Positions 12,025 to 22,929 of a stretch of DNA of 64,000 bases are shown here, piece by piece. The stretch comes from Synaphobranchus kaupii. Lineage: Eukaryota; Chordata; Actinopteri; Anguilliformes; Synaphobranchidae. The first letter of the stretch is position 1; the number at the start of each line of letters is the position of its first letter. The stretch spans positions 32,930,105 through 32,994,104 of the forward strand of contig CM056387.1 in the NCBI GenBank assembly GCA_029718625.1. Reading direction: 5' to 3'. The position numbers and the translations under genes are program-made. The notes under the pieces were generated by a model. That model did no database searches. It saw nothing but the letters and a program-made list of their open reading frames with translations, and had not been told where the DNA came from.

Positions 12025-12200
12025 AACGGTTGTTTCTCCTGACAAATTTTCCTATTGAACTCTATGGAAAAAGAAGTCAGGAGAAGAAACCCTTCAAGTT
12101 ATCCATCCATATCTACTGTATTTCTGGCAACAGAGTGATGGTTTAAGGCTTGTTTGATACGTCAGACCCTTGATGACTAAGAGCCATTATAATTAATATA
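12025..12200. repeat. Dispersed core repeat with hairpin (copy 1)
   Basis: The segment contains TTTCTCCTGACAAATTTTCC and, after ACTCTATGG, the complementary GTCAGGAGAAGAAACCC. CAACAGAGTGATGGTTTAAG and GACCCTTGATGAC follow. The same order recurs near 14,640-14,960, 25,250-25,930, 26,940-27,062, 47,790-48,190 and 60,560-60,830. Here it sits exactly where the satellite array reverses. Confidence 0.8.
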
Positions 12201-12770
12201 AAGAATCATTTGTAAATTTGAGCTATACTCTGTCTGACAACAGTCAATTTGCTTTGAGGTGTCTTGGTCACATGACACAGAAACTATTGAAATTTTAGTA
12301 GTTTTATTTTGAAGAAAAATGTAATTAAAATTTACAAAAGGAAAATGTGAAAAATAATCAGTTGTAGATTGGAGCTATAATGTCTCTGACAACATTCAAG
12401 TTGGTTTGAGGCATCTTGGTCACATGTCACAGAAGCTATTGAAATTTTAGTCCTTTTATTTTGAAGAAAAATTTAATTAAAATTCATAAGAGGAAAATTT
12501 GAGAAATAATCATTTGTAAATTTGAGCTATACTCTGTCTGACAACAGTCAATTTGCTTTGAGGTGTCTTGGTCACATGACACAGAAACTATTGAAATTTT
12601 ACTAGTTTTATTTTGAAGAAATATTCCTTTAAAATCTACAAAAATAAAATTTGAAAAATAATCAGTTGTAAATCTGGATAAGAGCGTCTGCTAAATGCCT
12701 GTAATGTAATGTAAATTTGAGCAATAATGTCTCCAAAGAGATTAAAGTTGGTTTGACACTTCTAATTCAA
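12200..12770 (-). repeat. 152-bp satellite monomers, inverted orientation
   Basis: The same monomer is read on the minus strand near 12,245, 12,395, 12,547 and 12,740. The last unit is split by a SINE-tail fragment at about 12,667-12,712 (CTGGATAAGAGCGTCTGCTA...). Confidence 0.85.
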
Positions 12771-13259
12771 ATGGAATTGGAACTATTGAAATTCAAGTGT
12801 TTTTATAGGCTCAACATTGACATTTTTTTTCCTGAAATATGAAAAAAAAGCTTGTAAAAGTCTCTTTGTTCTACACTGATAACAAATATGTAAATTAAAA
12901 TGCACCTACATGCTTCTGGATGCTTCATTAGCTATTGAAATTTGAAAAACGAATATCCACTGAATATCCAATATAAAACCAACTTTATGTTGCTGCAGTG
13001 CGGCTCGAGAGGTTGATGTGTGCACAAGCGGCGACTCTGCAGCAATCCTACATTGGAATTTTGAGGGTTTAAAGTTGTTTACAATTTCAGAGAAATATGA
13101 ATAGGCTACTATAATTGGGACATTGACGACTAGGCTAGCACCGTAGATAGGGCTAATTATGGGGGGCCAACAGTGCCAAAACTCTGTCGTCTGCGAGTGC
13201 GACTGCGAATGCAATTGCCTTATACTGTGCGCTTTAATTGGTCACAACATCTCACTCGG

Positions 13260-13440
13260 AGGTTTACTCGTGTCACTCATACGCACTAGCACTCGCAGTT
13301 GCATTCGCGTTGGCACTCGCATTCGCATTGGCACTCGCATTGGCACTCGCAGTCGCATTGGCATTCGCAGTCCTGAAATGTGGCAGTCTTATTCGCACTG
13401 GCACTCGCACTCGCAGTCACATTCGCACTTTTATGAGTGT
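13260..13440. repeat. Short GCACTCGCATTG-type tandem repeats, left subterminal
   Basis: Six-base words such as CACTCG, CATTGG and CATTCG alternate many times. The mirrored tract at about 17,380-17,480 is shorter, which explains most of the length difference between the two arms. Confidence 0.85.
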
Positions 13441-15818
13441 AGTTAGTAGCCTAGGCTACTAATTGTTAGCTTGCTGATATAGCTAGCATGCCAGACGGTT
13501 AGGTAACGTTAAGAAGATCAGTATAGGCTACTTTGCTGAATAAAATACAGTAGGCTATATGGTTAGGCTACTGAATCAGTTCACTAACCTTAGCTAAATA
13601 GTTCGCAAGTTTGATCTTTGATCAGCTCGGGTAGCCTACTATAGCCTATCTAGCTATCTGATCAGCTAAATTAGGCTAAATATAGGCCTATTATTTTTTA
13701 TTAAAAGACAAAGATTTTGTTTTCCTGTCAGGTTGAACGTATTATGGATTTCCTTGTAGTGTGCCAACAATGTCACATTCGAAGAATTTGACGTGGTTTA
13801 TGAAAAGCTTGCATGAGTTCACCATTTAGCTACTGAAATTATAATGCTGGTTAATGCTTTTATGGCTCCCGTGCCGAAATTTGACTGCCTGTCAGAATTT
13901 GACAGACCCTCGCGTGCACTCTGCATTATTACTTTCTTTGCGACTGTGTTCCTTCTCCTTTCACGATTTCCGACTAATATCTTCCTTCTTTCGGTGCATG
14001 ATCAAGCCATTCTGTGTCACTGTCCGTACAGATAGCCTACTCTTTTTCTCATTTGAAATGCTCGATTTTCGTGGAGTTCTGACATAGACCTAATTTAAGC
14101 AGCATACTTTGCAAGAATCAGCCGAGCCTACGTTAAAAGCGGATAAAATCCATGTAAATTAGGCTATCGTTTTTAAAAAAAAACTGCGTTAACGTAGGCT
14201 AGTGGAACATAAAAGAATCGCAGTTTGACAGCTAGTCTACAAGCCCTGGGAATAGCCTACGATTCTTCGTTAAGTTCAATGTAGACATAATGTCCAGGAC
14301 AGCATTATGCTGTGGTGACACATCTGGTCCTCTACTGTAGCCTACACCCTCAAAATGTTTTTTCATACAGTGAGCACCATAATTCATTGGACAGTGACAC
14401 ATTATTTGTTATTTTGGTTCTATACTTTCGCACTTTGAGTTTGAAAGGATACAATGACAATGAGGTTGAAGTGCAGACTGTCAGCTGAGGGTTTTTTCAT
14501 CCATATCGGATGAACCGTTTATAAATTATAGAACCTTTTGTAGGCCTACATAGTCCCCCCCCATTTTCGGGCATCAAAAAATATTGGACAGTTTAACATA
14601 ATGTAGAATAAAGTAATAATTTTTAATATTTGGTCGCATATCCTTCGCATGCCATGACTTCCTGATGCCTGTGACCCAACAATATCAAAAGACTTGATAT
14701 CTTATTTTCTGGTACGCCTACAAGCGATACTAGGCTATCACCTCTCTACATTTGAACGGATCTCTATGGGAATTGGGGGGTTGGACTAGATTTAGTTGTA
14801 AATTACACTGGAACAGTATGGTTGGCTAAATGGCTCTAAGTCATCAAGGATCTGACGTATCAAACAAGCCTCAAACCATCTGCTGCCAGATATGCAGTAG
14901 CCTAGTTATGGATGGATAACTTGAAGGGTTGTTTCTCCGGGCAAATATTCCTAAAACAAACTGCGATTGTTTTATGTTTCACTAGCCTACGTTAATGCAG
15001 TTTTAAAAATAAACTATAGCCTACTTTACATGCATTTTATCTGCTTTAAACGTAAGGCCTAGGCTACTGATTCTTGTAAATTATGCTACTTAAATTATGC
15101 CGGAACGCCACGAAAATCGAGCATTTCAAATGAGAATATAGTAGGTTATCTGTACGGACAGTGACACAAAATGGTCCAATCATCCACCGAAAGAAGGCAG
15201 ATATTAGTCGGAAATCGCGAAAGGAGAAGGAGCAAAAGAAAGTAGCCAATAATGCAGAGTGGGCGCGCGTGCACGCGGGGGGTTGTCAAATTCTGACAGG
15301 CAGCCAGATTTCGGCACGGGAGCCATAAAAGCAGTAGCAGAATGCTTCACTTCCAGTAATGGTGAACTCGTGCAAGCTTTTCATAGACCACGTCAAATTC
15401 TTCGAATGTGACATTACTACAAGGAAATCCATAAGACGTTCAACCTGACAGTAAAAATAAATAAATAATAATCGTCTTCTGGCAAATGCGGACGAGCGAA
15501 TGGTTGGATCAGTTCCCTTACAAATGTTCTCATCTGCTCCATTAAACTCAAATTGAATATTAATTAAAGTTCATATATTTATCTAAGCAACAGAAATAGG
15601 CTAATCATTTTGGGCTGATCATAGGCTAGTACCCGAGCTGATCAAAGATCACGCGAACTTGCAAACTATTTAGCTGAGGTTAGTGAAATTATTCAAGTAG
15701 CCCAGCGAACATATACTGTATTTTATTCAGCAAAGTAGGCTAGCCTATATTGATCTTCGTAACGTTAGCTAGCCGTCTGGCATGCTAACTATCAGCAAGC
15801 TAACAACTAGTAGGCTAC

Positions 15819-16064
15819 TAACTACACTCAGAAAATGTAAAGGCCAAGAGGTGCTATTAGAACAACAGAGAAATGTCAAACGCGGCCATAGAGTAGGCTA
15901 GAAGTAGAGTAGGCGAGCCTATTTAATGAAGGAAGATACAGAGAAATATCGCAATTGGCAGAAATGGAAGATTTAAAATGTAACGTCCTGAAAACATGAA
16001 CCTAGGCTACATATTTCAGAGTAATACAGCACCTCTTGGCCTTTACATTTTCTGAGTGTAGTTA
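15819..16064. mobile_element. Small inverted-repeat MITE nested in the palindrome
   Basis: CACTCAGAAAATGTAAAGGC at the left is mirrored by GCCTTTACATTTTCTGAGTG at the right, each followed inward by the CCAAGAGGTGCT homology. The outer arms lack this insert at the equivalent position. Confidence 0.7.
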
Positions 16065-17582
16065 GAGAGGTGATAGCCTAGTATCGCTTGTAGGAGTACC
16101 AGAAAATAAGATATCAAGAGTCTTTTGATATTGTTGGGTCACAGGCATCAGGAAGTCATAGCATGCGAAGGATATGCGACCAAATATTAAAAATTATTAA
16201 TTTATTCTACATTATGTTAAACTGTCCAATATTTTTTGATGCCCGAAAATGGGGGGGACTATGTAGGCCTACAAAAGGTTCTATAATTTATAAACGGTTC
16301 ATCCGATATGGATGAAAAAACCCTCAGCTGACAGTCTGCACTTCAACCTCATTGTCATTGTATCCTTTCAAACTCAAAGTGCGAGAGTATAGAACCAAAA
16401 TAACAAATAATGTGTCACTGTCCAATGAATTATGGTGCTCACTGTATGAACAAAATATTTTGAGGGTGTAGGCTACAGTAGAGGACCAGATGTGTCACCA
16501 CAGCATAATGCTGTCCTGGACATTATGTCTACATTGAACTTAACGAAGAATCGTAGGCTATTCCCAGGGCTTGTAGACTAGCTGTCAAACTGCGATTCTT
16601 TTATGTTCCACTAGCCTACGTTAACGCAGTTTTTTTTTTTAAACGATAGCCTAATTTACATGGATTTTATCCGCTTTTAACGTAGGCTAGGCTGATTCTT
16701 GCAAAGTATGCTGCTTAAATTAGGTCTATGTCAGAACTCCACGAAAATCGAGCATTTCAAATGAGAAAAAGAGTAGGTTATCTGTACGGACAGTGACACA
16801 GAATGGCTTGATCATGCACCGAAAGAAGGAAGATATTAGTCGGAAATCGTGAAAGGAGAAGGAACACAGTCGCAAAGAAAGTAATAATGCAGAGTGCACG
16901 CGAGGGTCTGTCAAATTCTGACAGGCAGTCAAATTTCGGCACGGGAGCCATAAAAGCATTAACCAGCATTATAATTTCAGTAGCTAAATGGTGAACTCAT
17001 GCAAGCTTTTCATAAACCACGTCAAATTCTTCGAATGTGACATTGTTGGCACACTACAAGGAAATCCATAATACGTTCAACCTGACAGGAAAACAAAATC
17101 TTCGTCTTTTAATAAAAAATAATAGGCCTATATTTAGCCTAATTTAGCTGATCAGATAGCTAGATAGGCTATAGTAGGCTACCCGAGCTGATCAAAGATC
17201 AAACTTGCGAACTATTTAGCTAAGGTTAGTGAACTGATTCAGTAGCCTAACCATATAGCCTACTGTATTTTATTCAGCAAAGTAGCCTATACTGATCTTC
17301 TTAACGTTACCTAACCGTCTGACATGCTAGCTATATCAGCAAGCTAACAATTAGTAGCCTAGGCTACTAACTACACTCATAAAAGTGCGAATGCGAGTGC
17401 CAGTGCGAATGCGACTGCGAGTGCCAACGCGAATGCAACTGCGAGTGCTAATGCGTATGAGTGACACGAGTAAACCTGCGAGTGAGATGTTGTGACCAAT
17501 TAAAGCGCACAGTAGGCAATTGCATTCTCAGTCGCACTCGCAGACGACAGAGTTTTGGCACTGTTGGCCCCCCATAGCTAAT

Positions 17583-18056
17583 AGCCTGCGTGTTCGTGGT
17601 GAAAGAGCGCATTGCGCTTGATGCAGCATTTGTTGTAGTTATTGTCCAATGGCAATGATTATTATTTTTGAAAGCTAAAGTGAGTGTGATCATTTCAGTT
17701 GCAGACGGAAGTAGGCTACGTCGTTAGCTATGGAATGTCTTGTCGGCATTTTTCCAAGGTTGTTGACAGAACGTTAAGTGATTCAAAAATCAGCTCAGTG
17801 CTCACACTGAGCAATCTCACCGTGAGCTAGCCTACTGCACGTGCCCATTGACCCCCATTCATTTTTTGGCGATAAAATGTCAAATATCTCAAAAAGTTTA
17901 TATGGTATAAAGGTAAAAAGTAATAGCAACCTGGAGGGGGTATAAAGGTATAATATGAGGTATGAATGGTGTCGATGGTGTGAACGGTGTAGGAGGAGAT
18001 AGGTTCTCAAAAATCGGCGGAAGAATAATAACGGTCAGTCTGAGCGATAACAATAG
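17583..18056. other. Intergenic, no gene recognised
   Basis: No coding region or element boundary is supported here. A perfect 10-bp stem with a 4-base loop (AGGTGTGGTT...AACCACACCT) lies at about 18,054-18,077, next to the following repeat. Confidence 0.5.
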
Positions 18057-18758
18057 GTGTGGTTTTTCAACCACACCTAACAAGAGGGTGGGCCGTTCCA
18101 TAACTGACTGGGTCCAGCAGAACACTGGTGGTAGATTTTGTATTGATTTTGCTTCGGGGGATTGCTACGGCAACTCACCTTGCTAACAGGTGGAATGTTC
18201 AAAACTACACTCTAGCGGCAGTTGGTAATTTCAATTTCAAACCCATTTTCTAACTTGTGACGACGACCACAGTTTTTAAGGCACACAGACATAATATATA
18301 ACAAAATGTTCATGTGGTTCCCAGGATTACTACGGTGTAAATATCTAAGCTGTGACATTTTTTAGTTTGTAAAATATTCAGTGTTGTTTGAAAACCATGC
18401 TCCCCATTCACACAAATGGTGGAATGTTCAAAACTCCACTCTAGCGGCAGCTGGTAATTTCAATTTCAAACCCATTTTCTAACTTGTGACCACGACTACA
18501 GTTTTTAAGCTACACAAGACATATTATACACAGATGTGCATCTGGTTCCCATGATTCCTACGGTGTGAATATCTAAGCTGTGATATTTCTTGAGATAGAG
18601 CTGTCTGAGGCTGGGCATGCTTTTCTCAAGCTACTATTGTATTGCCGGGCCTGTGACGCATAGGCGACTCCTGATTGGTTTAAATCTCATGCTACAAACG
18701 GACGGACGGACAGACACATGGACACACATGTCACGTATAGAAGCGGCTGCACCGCTTA
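18057..18758 (+). repeat. Dispersed repeat ending in a CTGCACCGCTTA hairpin (copy 1)
   Basis: It contains two tandem units of 229 bp starting GGTGGAATGTTCAAAAC at 18,189 and 18,418. It ends with AAGCGGCTGCACCGCTT, a 6-bp stem with a 5-base loop. A reverse-oriented copy lies at about 41,560-42,240. A 3' hairpin is reminiscent of Helitrons, but the CTRR end is not present, so I do not assign a class. Confidence 0.7.
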
Positions 18759-18800
18759 AAAATGAATTATTGTCAACAGTGTGGGCATAACTGAACAAAA

Positions 18801-19252
18801 CTTTTGGTCATTCGATTTTCATTCGGTTATTAAAAAACAAAAAACAAGTGGTTATTTGATTTTTGTTTTAAAATACAAAAATTAAAATTGAAATACAAGG
18901 CGTTTTTAGTTCAGCTAGTATCCCCTGACAAAGAAAATGAGTTGGGTGTTTTTCCACTGGAAAAAAAAACTCTTGTAGCCGACCTAACAACGTTAATCAA
19001 GTCACAGTCCTGTCTTGTAAATGACCACTTCCGGTCTCAGAACATGAAAAAACGGGCCTTTTTTCGTTTCTGTTATTCGAAATAGAAAATGAAAATCAAA
19101 CCATTTTTTAAAATTTCGCTCATCCCTTTTTGACCATGAAAAAAAAAACCACCTTGTATTTTAATTTTTGTATTTTATAACGAAAATCAAATAACCACTC
19201 GTTTTTTGTTTTTTAATAACCGTTTCTGAAAGGAAAATCAAATGACCAAAAG
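18801..19252. mobile_element. A/T-rich MITE with about 100-bp inverted termini
   Basis: The left end CTTTTGGTCATTCGATTTTC pairs with GAAAATCAAATGACCAAAAG at the right. The inner blocks AAAACAAAAAACAAGTGGTT and CAAATAACCACTCGTTTTTT also pair. No coding potential. Similar AAAATGAAAAC-type inverted words occur at 23,380-23,540. Confidence 0.7.
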
Positions 19253-19584
19253 ATACACGGACCGGCTATAGCCTATATTTAAAACGTGGAGTAATATTTT
19301 CATTAATATAATTCATATTAGGCTACATTGTTCGACTTGCACGCACGTTAGTTTCCGACATCAGTTAGCAGAACAGGGCTGCGTTCAGCCCGGACAAAAC
19401 ATTGCAAAACGTTTATTTAAACGGAAACGGTGGTGCGTTGAACACCCTGTTGTGTTACGCAAGCGTTGCCTTTTTAATACGGCAGGGTTTATATACACGT
19501 CGCTGCTGATTGGGTAACACCTCTGACACCCACCAAACGAGAGAAAACGTACCTCAAAGCCCGTTGCACACAAGGGGCCAAGAC

Positions 19585-19725
19585 ATGGACGCAGATGGCA
19601 CTGGGGACGGGGGGGACATGTCCCCCCCAGATTTATAGTGACCACGATCTGTCCCCCCCCCAACGAGAGAGAGAGAGAGAGTCCCCCCCGGTCCCCCCCA
19701 GTTTAAAAATCCCATCTGCGCCCCT
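19585..19725. mobile_element. 141-bp MITE with 10-bp TSD, MULE-like
   Basis: GGGCCAAGAC is exactly duplicated at 19,575-19,584 and 19,726-19,735. The ends (GGACGCAGATGG and CCATCTGCGCCCCT) are inverted repeats, and the interior is rich in G7 and C7 runs. A 9-10-bp TSD is typical of MuDR/MULE elements. The paralogous uninserted site is visible at 19,982. Confidence 0.75.
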
Positions 19726-20205
19726 GGGCCAAGACTGGGCTTTCGTTTTGAAGCTCACTTCTGGTTGGGCTGGGAGCGGCAATTGTGCCGTTGCTCACTA
19801 GCGCCACTGCGATTGGCTCCAGTATAGGTCTTTCACCATGTAAGTCAATGGCAGCCATGTGGTCAAAATACTCAGTCAATAAATTTTTCCCACAAAAAAA
19901 TGTCATTGCAATAGGTGCCTTTCCTTCATCTAATGCCTCTGCATGTGCTGATTTTTTCAAATATTATGTCGTTTGGACCAAGGGGCCAAGACTGGGCTTT
20001 CGTTTTGAAGCTCACTTCCTGGTTGGGCTAGGAGCAGCAATTGTGCCGTTGCTCACTAGCGCCACTGTGATTGGATCCAGTATAGGTCTTTCACCATGTA
20101 AGTCAATGGCAGCAATGTGGTCAAAATACTCAGTCAATACATTTTTCCCACAAAAATATGTAATTGAAATAGGTGCCTCTCCTTCATCTAATGCCTCTGC
20201 ATGGC
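19726..20205 (+). repeat. Two tandem 250-bp units
   Basis: Each unit starts GGGGCCAAGACTGGGC and contains TAGGTCTTTCACCATGTAAG and CTCCTTCATCTAATGCCTCT, starting at about 19,726 and 19,982. A 212-residue frame crosses both units, but its protein simply repeats with the DNA and matches nothing I recognise. About 20,205-20,395 is a reverse copy of 31,585-31,770. Confidence 0.8.
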
Positions 20206-20481
20206 GTTTGCACTTCTACTCATTAGTGTGTGACAGTGAGCCTTTCTGTAGCTTTGGTACGTGTGTTCTTGTCTCGTGTCCTCCCTTAACTGCGGGGTTT
20301 CCCGCCTTAGTGGCCTTGGGGCTTAAAGAATCCCCTTGCTGCGTTTGGCTCCTCCCACCTCACACGTCACGTCCCCTTTACATGAACGAATTAACTGAAT
20401 ATTCAATTTATCACATAGCCTAGACCTACCGTGTCAAAATGAACAATTTTGTTTTGTGTAGACAGAAACATTAGCCTGGCC

Positions 20482-21325
20482 TAGAGTTCTCAACGGGCCT
20501 GAAAATTCAAACCCGAACCGACCCGAGTGAGTTGAAGCCCGAGCCCGGCTCGCCCGAGATCATCACATACAATACTGAGCCCGAGACCGACTAAACCCGA
20601 AAAAAAACACGAGTTGGTTATTCACAGAAAAGGCTGCGCAATTTACGTAGGTGGCGGCTCAAATCACATAGCACAACGGGGTGAGAGAGAGCAAAATAGA
20701 GAGAGAGAGGGAGAGAAGGAGCGAGCAAGCAGGAACGCCACAAACTAACTGTGTTTTTAGCCTACTGTTTCTGAGTTTTTAACAGATTTAGTCATTGAGA
20801 GCAGCGGAGTAAACCAATTTTGCTAAAAACAAGCAATTAGATTTGTACTAATGTTATAATGTTTGACCTTCTGTAATTGAATTTAGTAATGTTATTTCGT
20901 TAGAACGGGATTCAACTTTTTTATTGTTGTGTAGTTCGCATGTTCTTGCTTCATTATTATTGCCCTATTATCATTTATCACACAGCAGACGATAGCTACT
21001 TCAACTTAAAACTCCGAACGCCTATATTCATTGTATAGTTACAGCAAATGGGGGATGTTGGAGGAATAAAATAAGTAGCTACATTTTAAATATAAAAAGT
21101 CTTGACAATTGGTTGACTCCAAGATTAGCAATCAGCACCACATGTAAAAATGCAAATTAGCCTACTGTAAATACACACACAGAGACATTATTTTCTTTTC
21201 TTTTTTTTTGCGCAGCCCGAGCCCTACCTAACCCAACTATTTAGCATAAATTGTCGGCTCGAACTGACCCTACCCAACGGGCTTTTTCCGGCCCCATCAG
21301 GCTTGGGCTGAAACTGAGAACTCTA
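20482..21325. mobile_element. Non-autonomous hAT element, 844 bp
   Basis: The ends are TAGAGTTCTCA and TGAGAACTCTA, with the 8-bp TSD GCCTGGCC at 20,474-20,481 and 21,326-21,333. The subterminal parts are rich in GCCCGA and ACCCGA words. No transposase frame. Confidence 0.9.
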
Positions 21326-21333
21326 GCCTGGCC

Positions 21334-22738
21334 CAGGCTACACTTTGTATTTTCAAAAGCAAAATAACATGACGAGTTCAATGCATAGGACTGCATGCAA
21401 TGTCATAGCGAATTGATTTGTTTTTGTCAGAGTAATAACCTAAAAAACATTTTTATTTGCAGACATTAATTAGCTATAGGTACTATTGCTACTGAGTGTA
21501 TTACTTGTCTGAAATGATTAATGTCATATCAGCATTTTAGAGAGATGAGTTAGGTTACTTCTGTAGGCTATTGCTGCCTTCAAGTGTTCCTCGGAAGCTC
21601 TTATTTCCCAGTTGCCAAATCGTAATTACGAAATCGTAATTACCAGTAAACATGGATGTCTAGAAAGTAAATGTTTCTTTTGATCCTTTACAAATAAAAA
21701 ATACACAGAGAGCTGTATTATGCCGGTCGCTAACGGGTTCCTGTCGGACCAACGTTCGAAATGTCGGACCAAAGCTAGACGACCTCTGGTAAACCAAAGT
21801 GCAAACAGCTAGCGCCCCAACAGCATATTACACCGGAAGCCCCGACCCGCTAGCATCTTGTTATCTGGGTTGTATGTATTCAGGATCTTGGAAGGTGTTT
21901 CTTGCTGCTGTGATAGTAAATGATTTTTTGGTGATAAAATAAAAACTTTAATTAACTCTCAAGTATGTTTAAATGTCTGCTATCTTACATGTGGTCGGGT
22001 CCATTGTAGATAACAGTGTAGCAGCATAGCATGCTACTTTCATGAATTACAAGCCAATGGTGGCACATAGAAACGTGATATTTTGCTCGCTGAAAGGATA
22101 TTAAGTACTGATTATGATGATATGCGGTTTATGGTTTATAAAATCCGTATTCTCGTGGAACTAGCAACGTATTTGTGATGTTTTTAAAATGTAGACGCAG
22201 GCGTCTCTACCACTAGGGGTCTGCAAAAACAACTTTAAATAGTGTTCATCGCGGTGAGGCGGCGTCCGTTTATGTATCCGAAACTGCCCTTGTAGTAGGC
22301 TTAATCTCAACCTTAAAGTAATTTTGCTTTCCAAAAAACTAAATAAATGGAAGCCTGGGGGGAATTTCACAAAGCAGAGTGGTGTACGAAGCGAGATTAA
22401 GGGGCTTTAGCCTATAGCGAGCTAATTTAAGATTTAACCCTGGATTTTTTGTATCACAAAGCCGACTCACTTTCAAATATCCTACATTTACATTTCTCAT
22501 TTTGTATAACATATAGTAGCTATAGAATATGGCTGTCGATAGACTTTTTGAAGCTAGCCTATGCCTTAATGTTCGCTTAAAGTAGGTTAAAAGTTTAAAA
22601 AATCCAGTGACTCATTTGCGGTCTTTTCATTTGTTTTACGAGAGGATTTTATTTATTTCCAGCAGTCCAACAACTGATCCAATCCAACGTTTAACCTGGC
22701 AGAACGTAGCCTATCGTAGGCTACTACCAGGTTTGCAG
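21334..22738. other. Intergenic, no gene recognised
   Basis: No coding region is supported. About 22,360-22,470 contains AATTTCACAAAGC and GTATCACAAAGC in opposing context, which may be a decayed hairpin MITE like that at 27,109. Confidence 0.45.
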
Positions 22739-22921
22739 AGGTGGAAAGTCCAGGGGTCAGAAAGTAAAAGTGTTTCTTCCACCCACAAACTCACAATTTC
22801 ACTAATTAGCCTAGTTAGCTCATACCTCTTGGCTGAAGAATTGTGCTAATTAGCAAATCCAGGTGATTGGAACAAATGATTGGGGAGGACTTTTACTTTC
22901 TGAACCTGGATTTTCCACCTC
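22739..22921. mobile_element. Small MITE, about 183 bp
   Basis: AGGTGGAAAGTCCAGGGGTC at the left pairs with the reverse complement of AACCTGGATTTTCCACCT at the right. The inner AGAAAGTAAAAGT and ACTTTTACTTTCT also pair. GCAG flanks both sides. Confidence 0.65.
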
Positions 22922-22929
22922 GCAGGTTT

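Larger units (their letters stand above)
8363..13003. mobile_element. Large foldback element built on a 152-bp satellite monomer
   Basis: About 300 bp at the left end (8,363-8,660) reappears as its reverse complement at the right end (about 12,715-13,003), including ATTGGATATTCAGTGG and AGCATGTAGGTGCATT. The interior is made of tandem monomers of about 152 bp. They run in one direction on the left and in the opposite direction after about 12,200. The left part is split by a solo LTR (8933-10739) and the right part by a 45-bp SINE-tail fragment. No TSD could be fixed at the outer ends and no coding frame is present. Confidence 0.75.
13158..17576. mobile_element. 4.4-kb palindromic (foldback) DNA element, 6-bp TSD
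   Basis: The outer arms (13,158 to about 14,745, and about 16,065 to 17,576) are near-identical inverted copies roughly 1.5 kb long. The ends are TATGGGGGGCCAACAGTGCC and its reverse complement. GCTAAT is duplicated at 13,152-13,157 and 17,577-17,582. A third, less similar copy of the inner arm (about 14,960-15,830) lies in the centre in the right-arm orientation. The 63- and 77-residue frames inside the arms are mirrored copies with no recognisable domain. No transposase is seen. Confidence 0.8.

Noticed and set aside
13844..14087. Mirrored 63-77-residue frames in the 4.4-kb palindrome as conserved small proteins
   Set aside because: Identity follows from the palindromic DNA. No start context, domain or codon-level conservation distinguishes them.
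18054..18077. Intrinsic terminator-like hairpin (10-bp stem with T-rich loop)
   Set aside because: No bacterial context, no gene upstream, and it sits at a repeat boundary.
18741..18760. Helitron 3' end (hairpin AAGCGGCTGCACCGCTT)
   Set aside because: The CTRR terminus and AT target site are not present, and a TC 5' end was not found.
19785..20423. 212-codon plus-strand frame as a gene
   Set aside because: The protein duplicates with the two DNA repeat units and runs into a third dispersed repeat.
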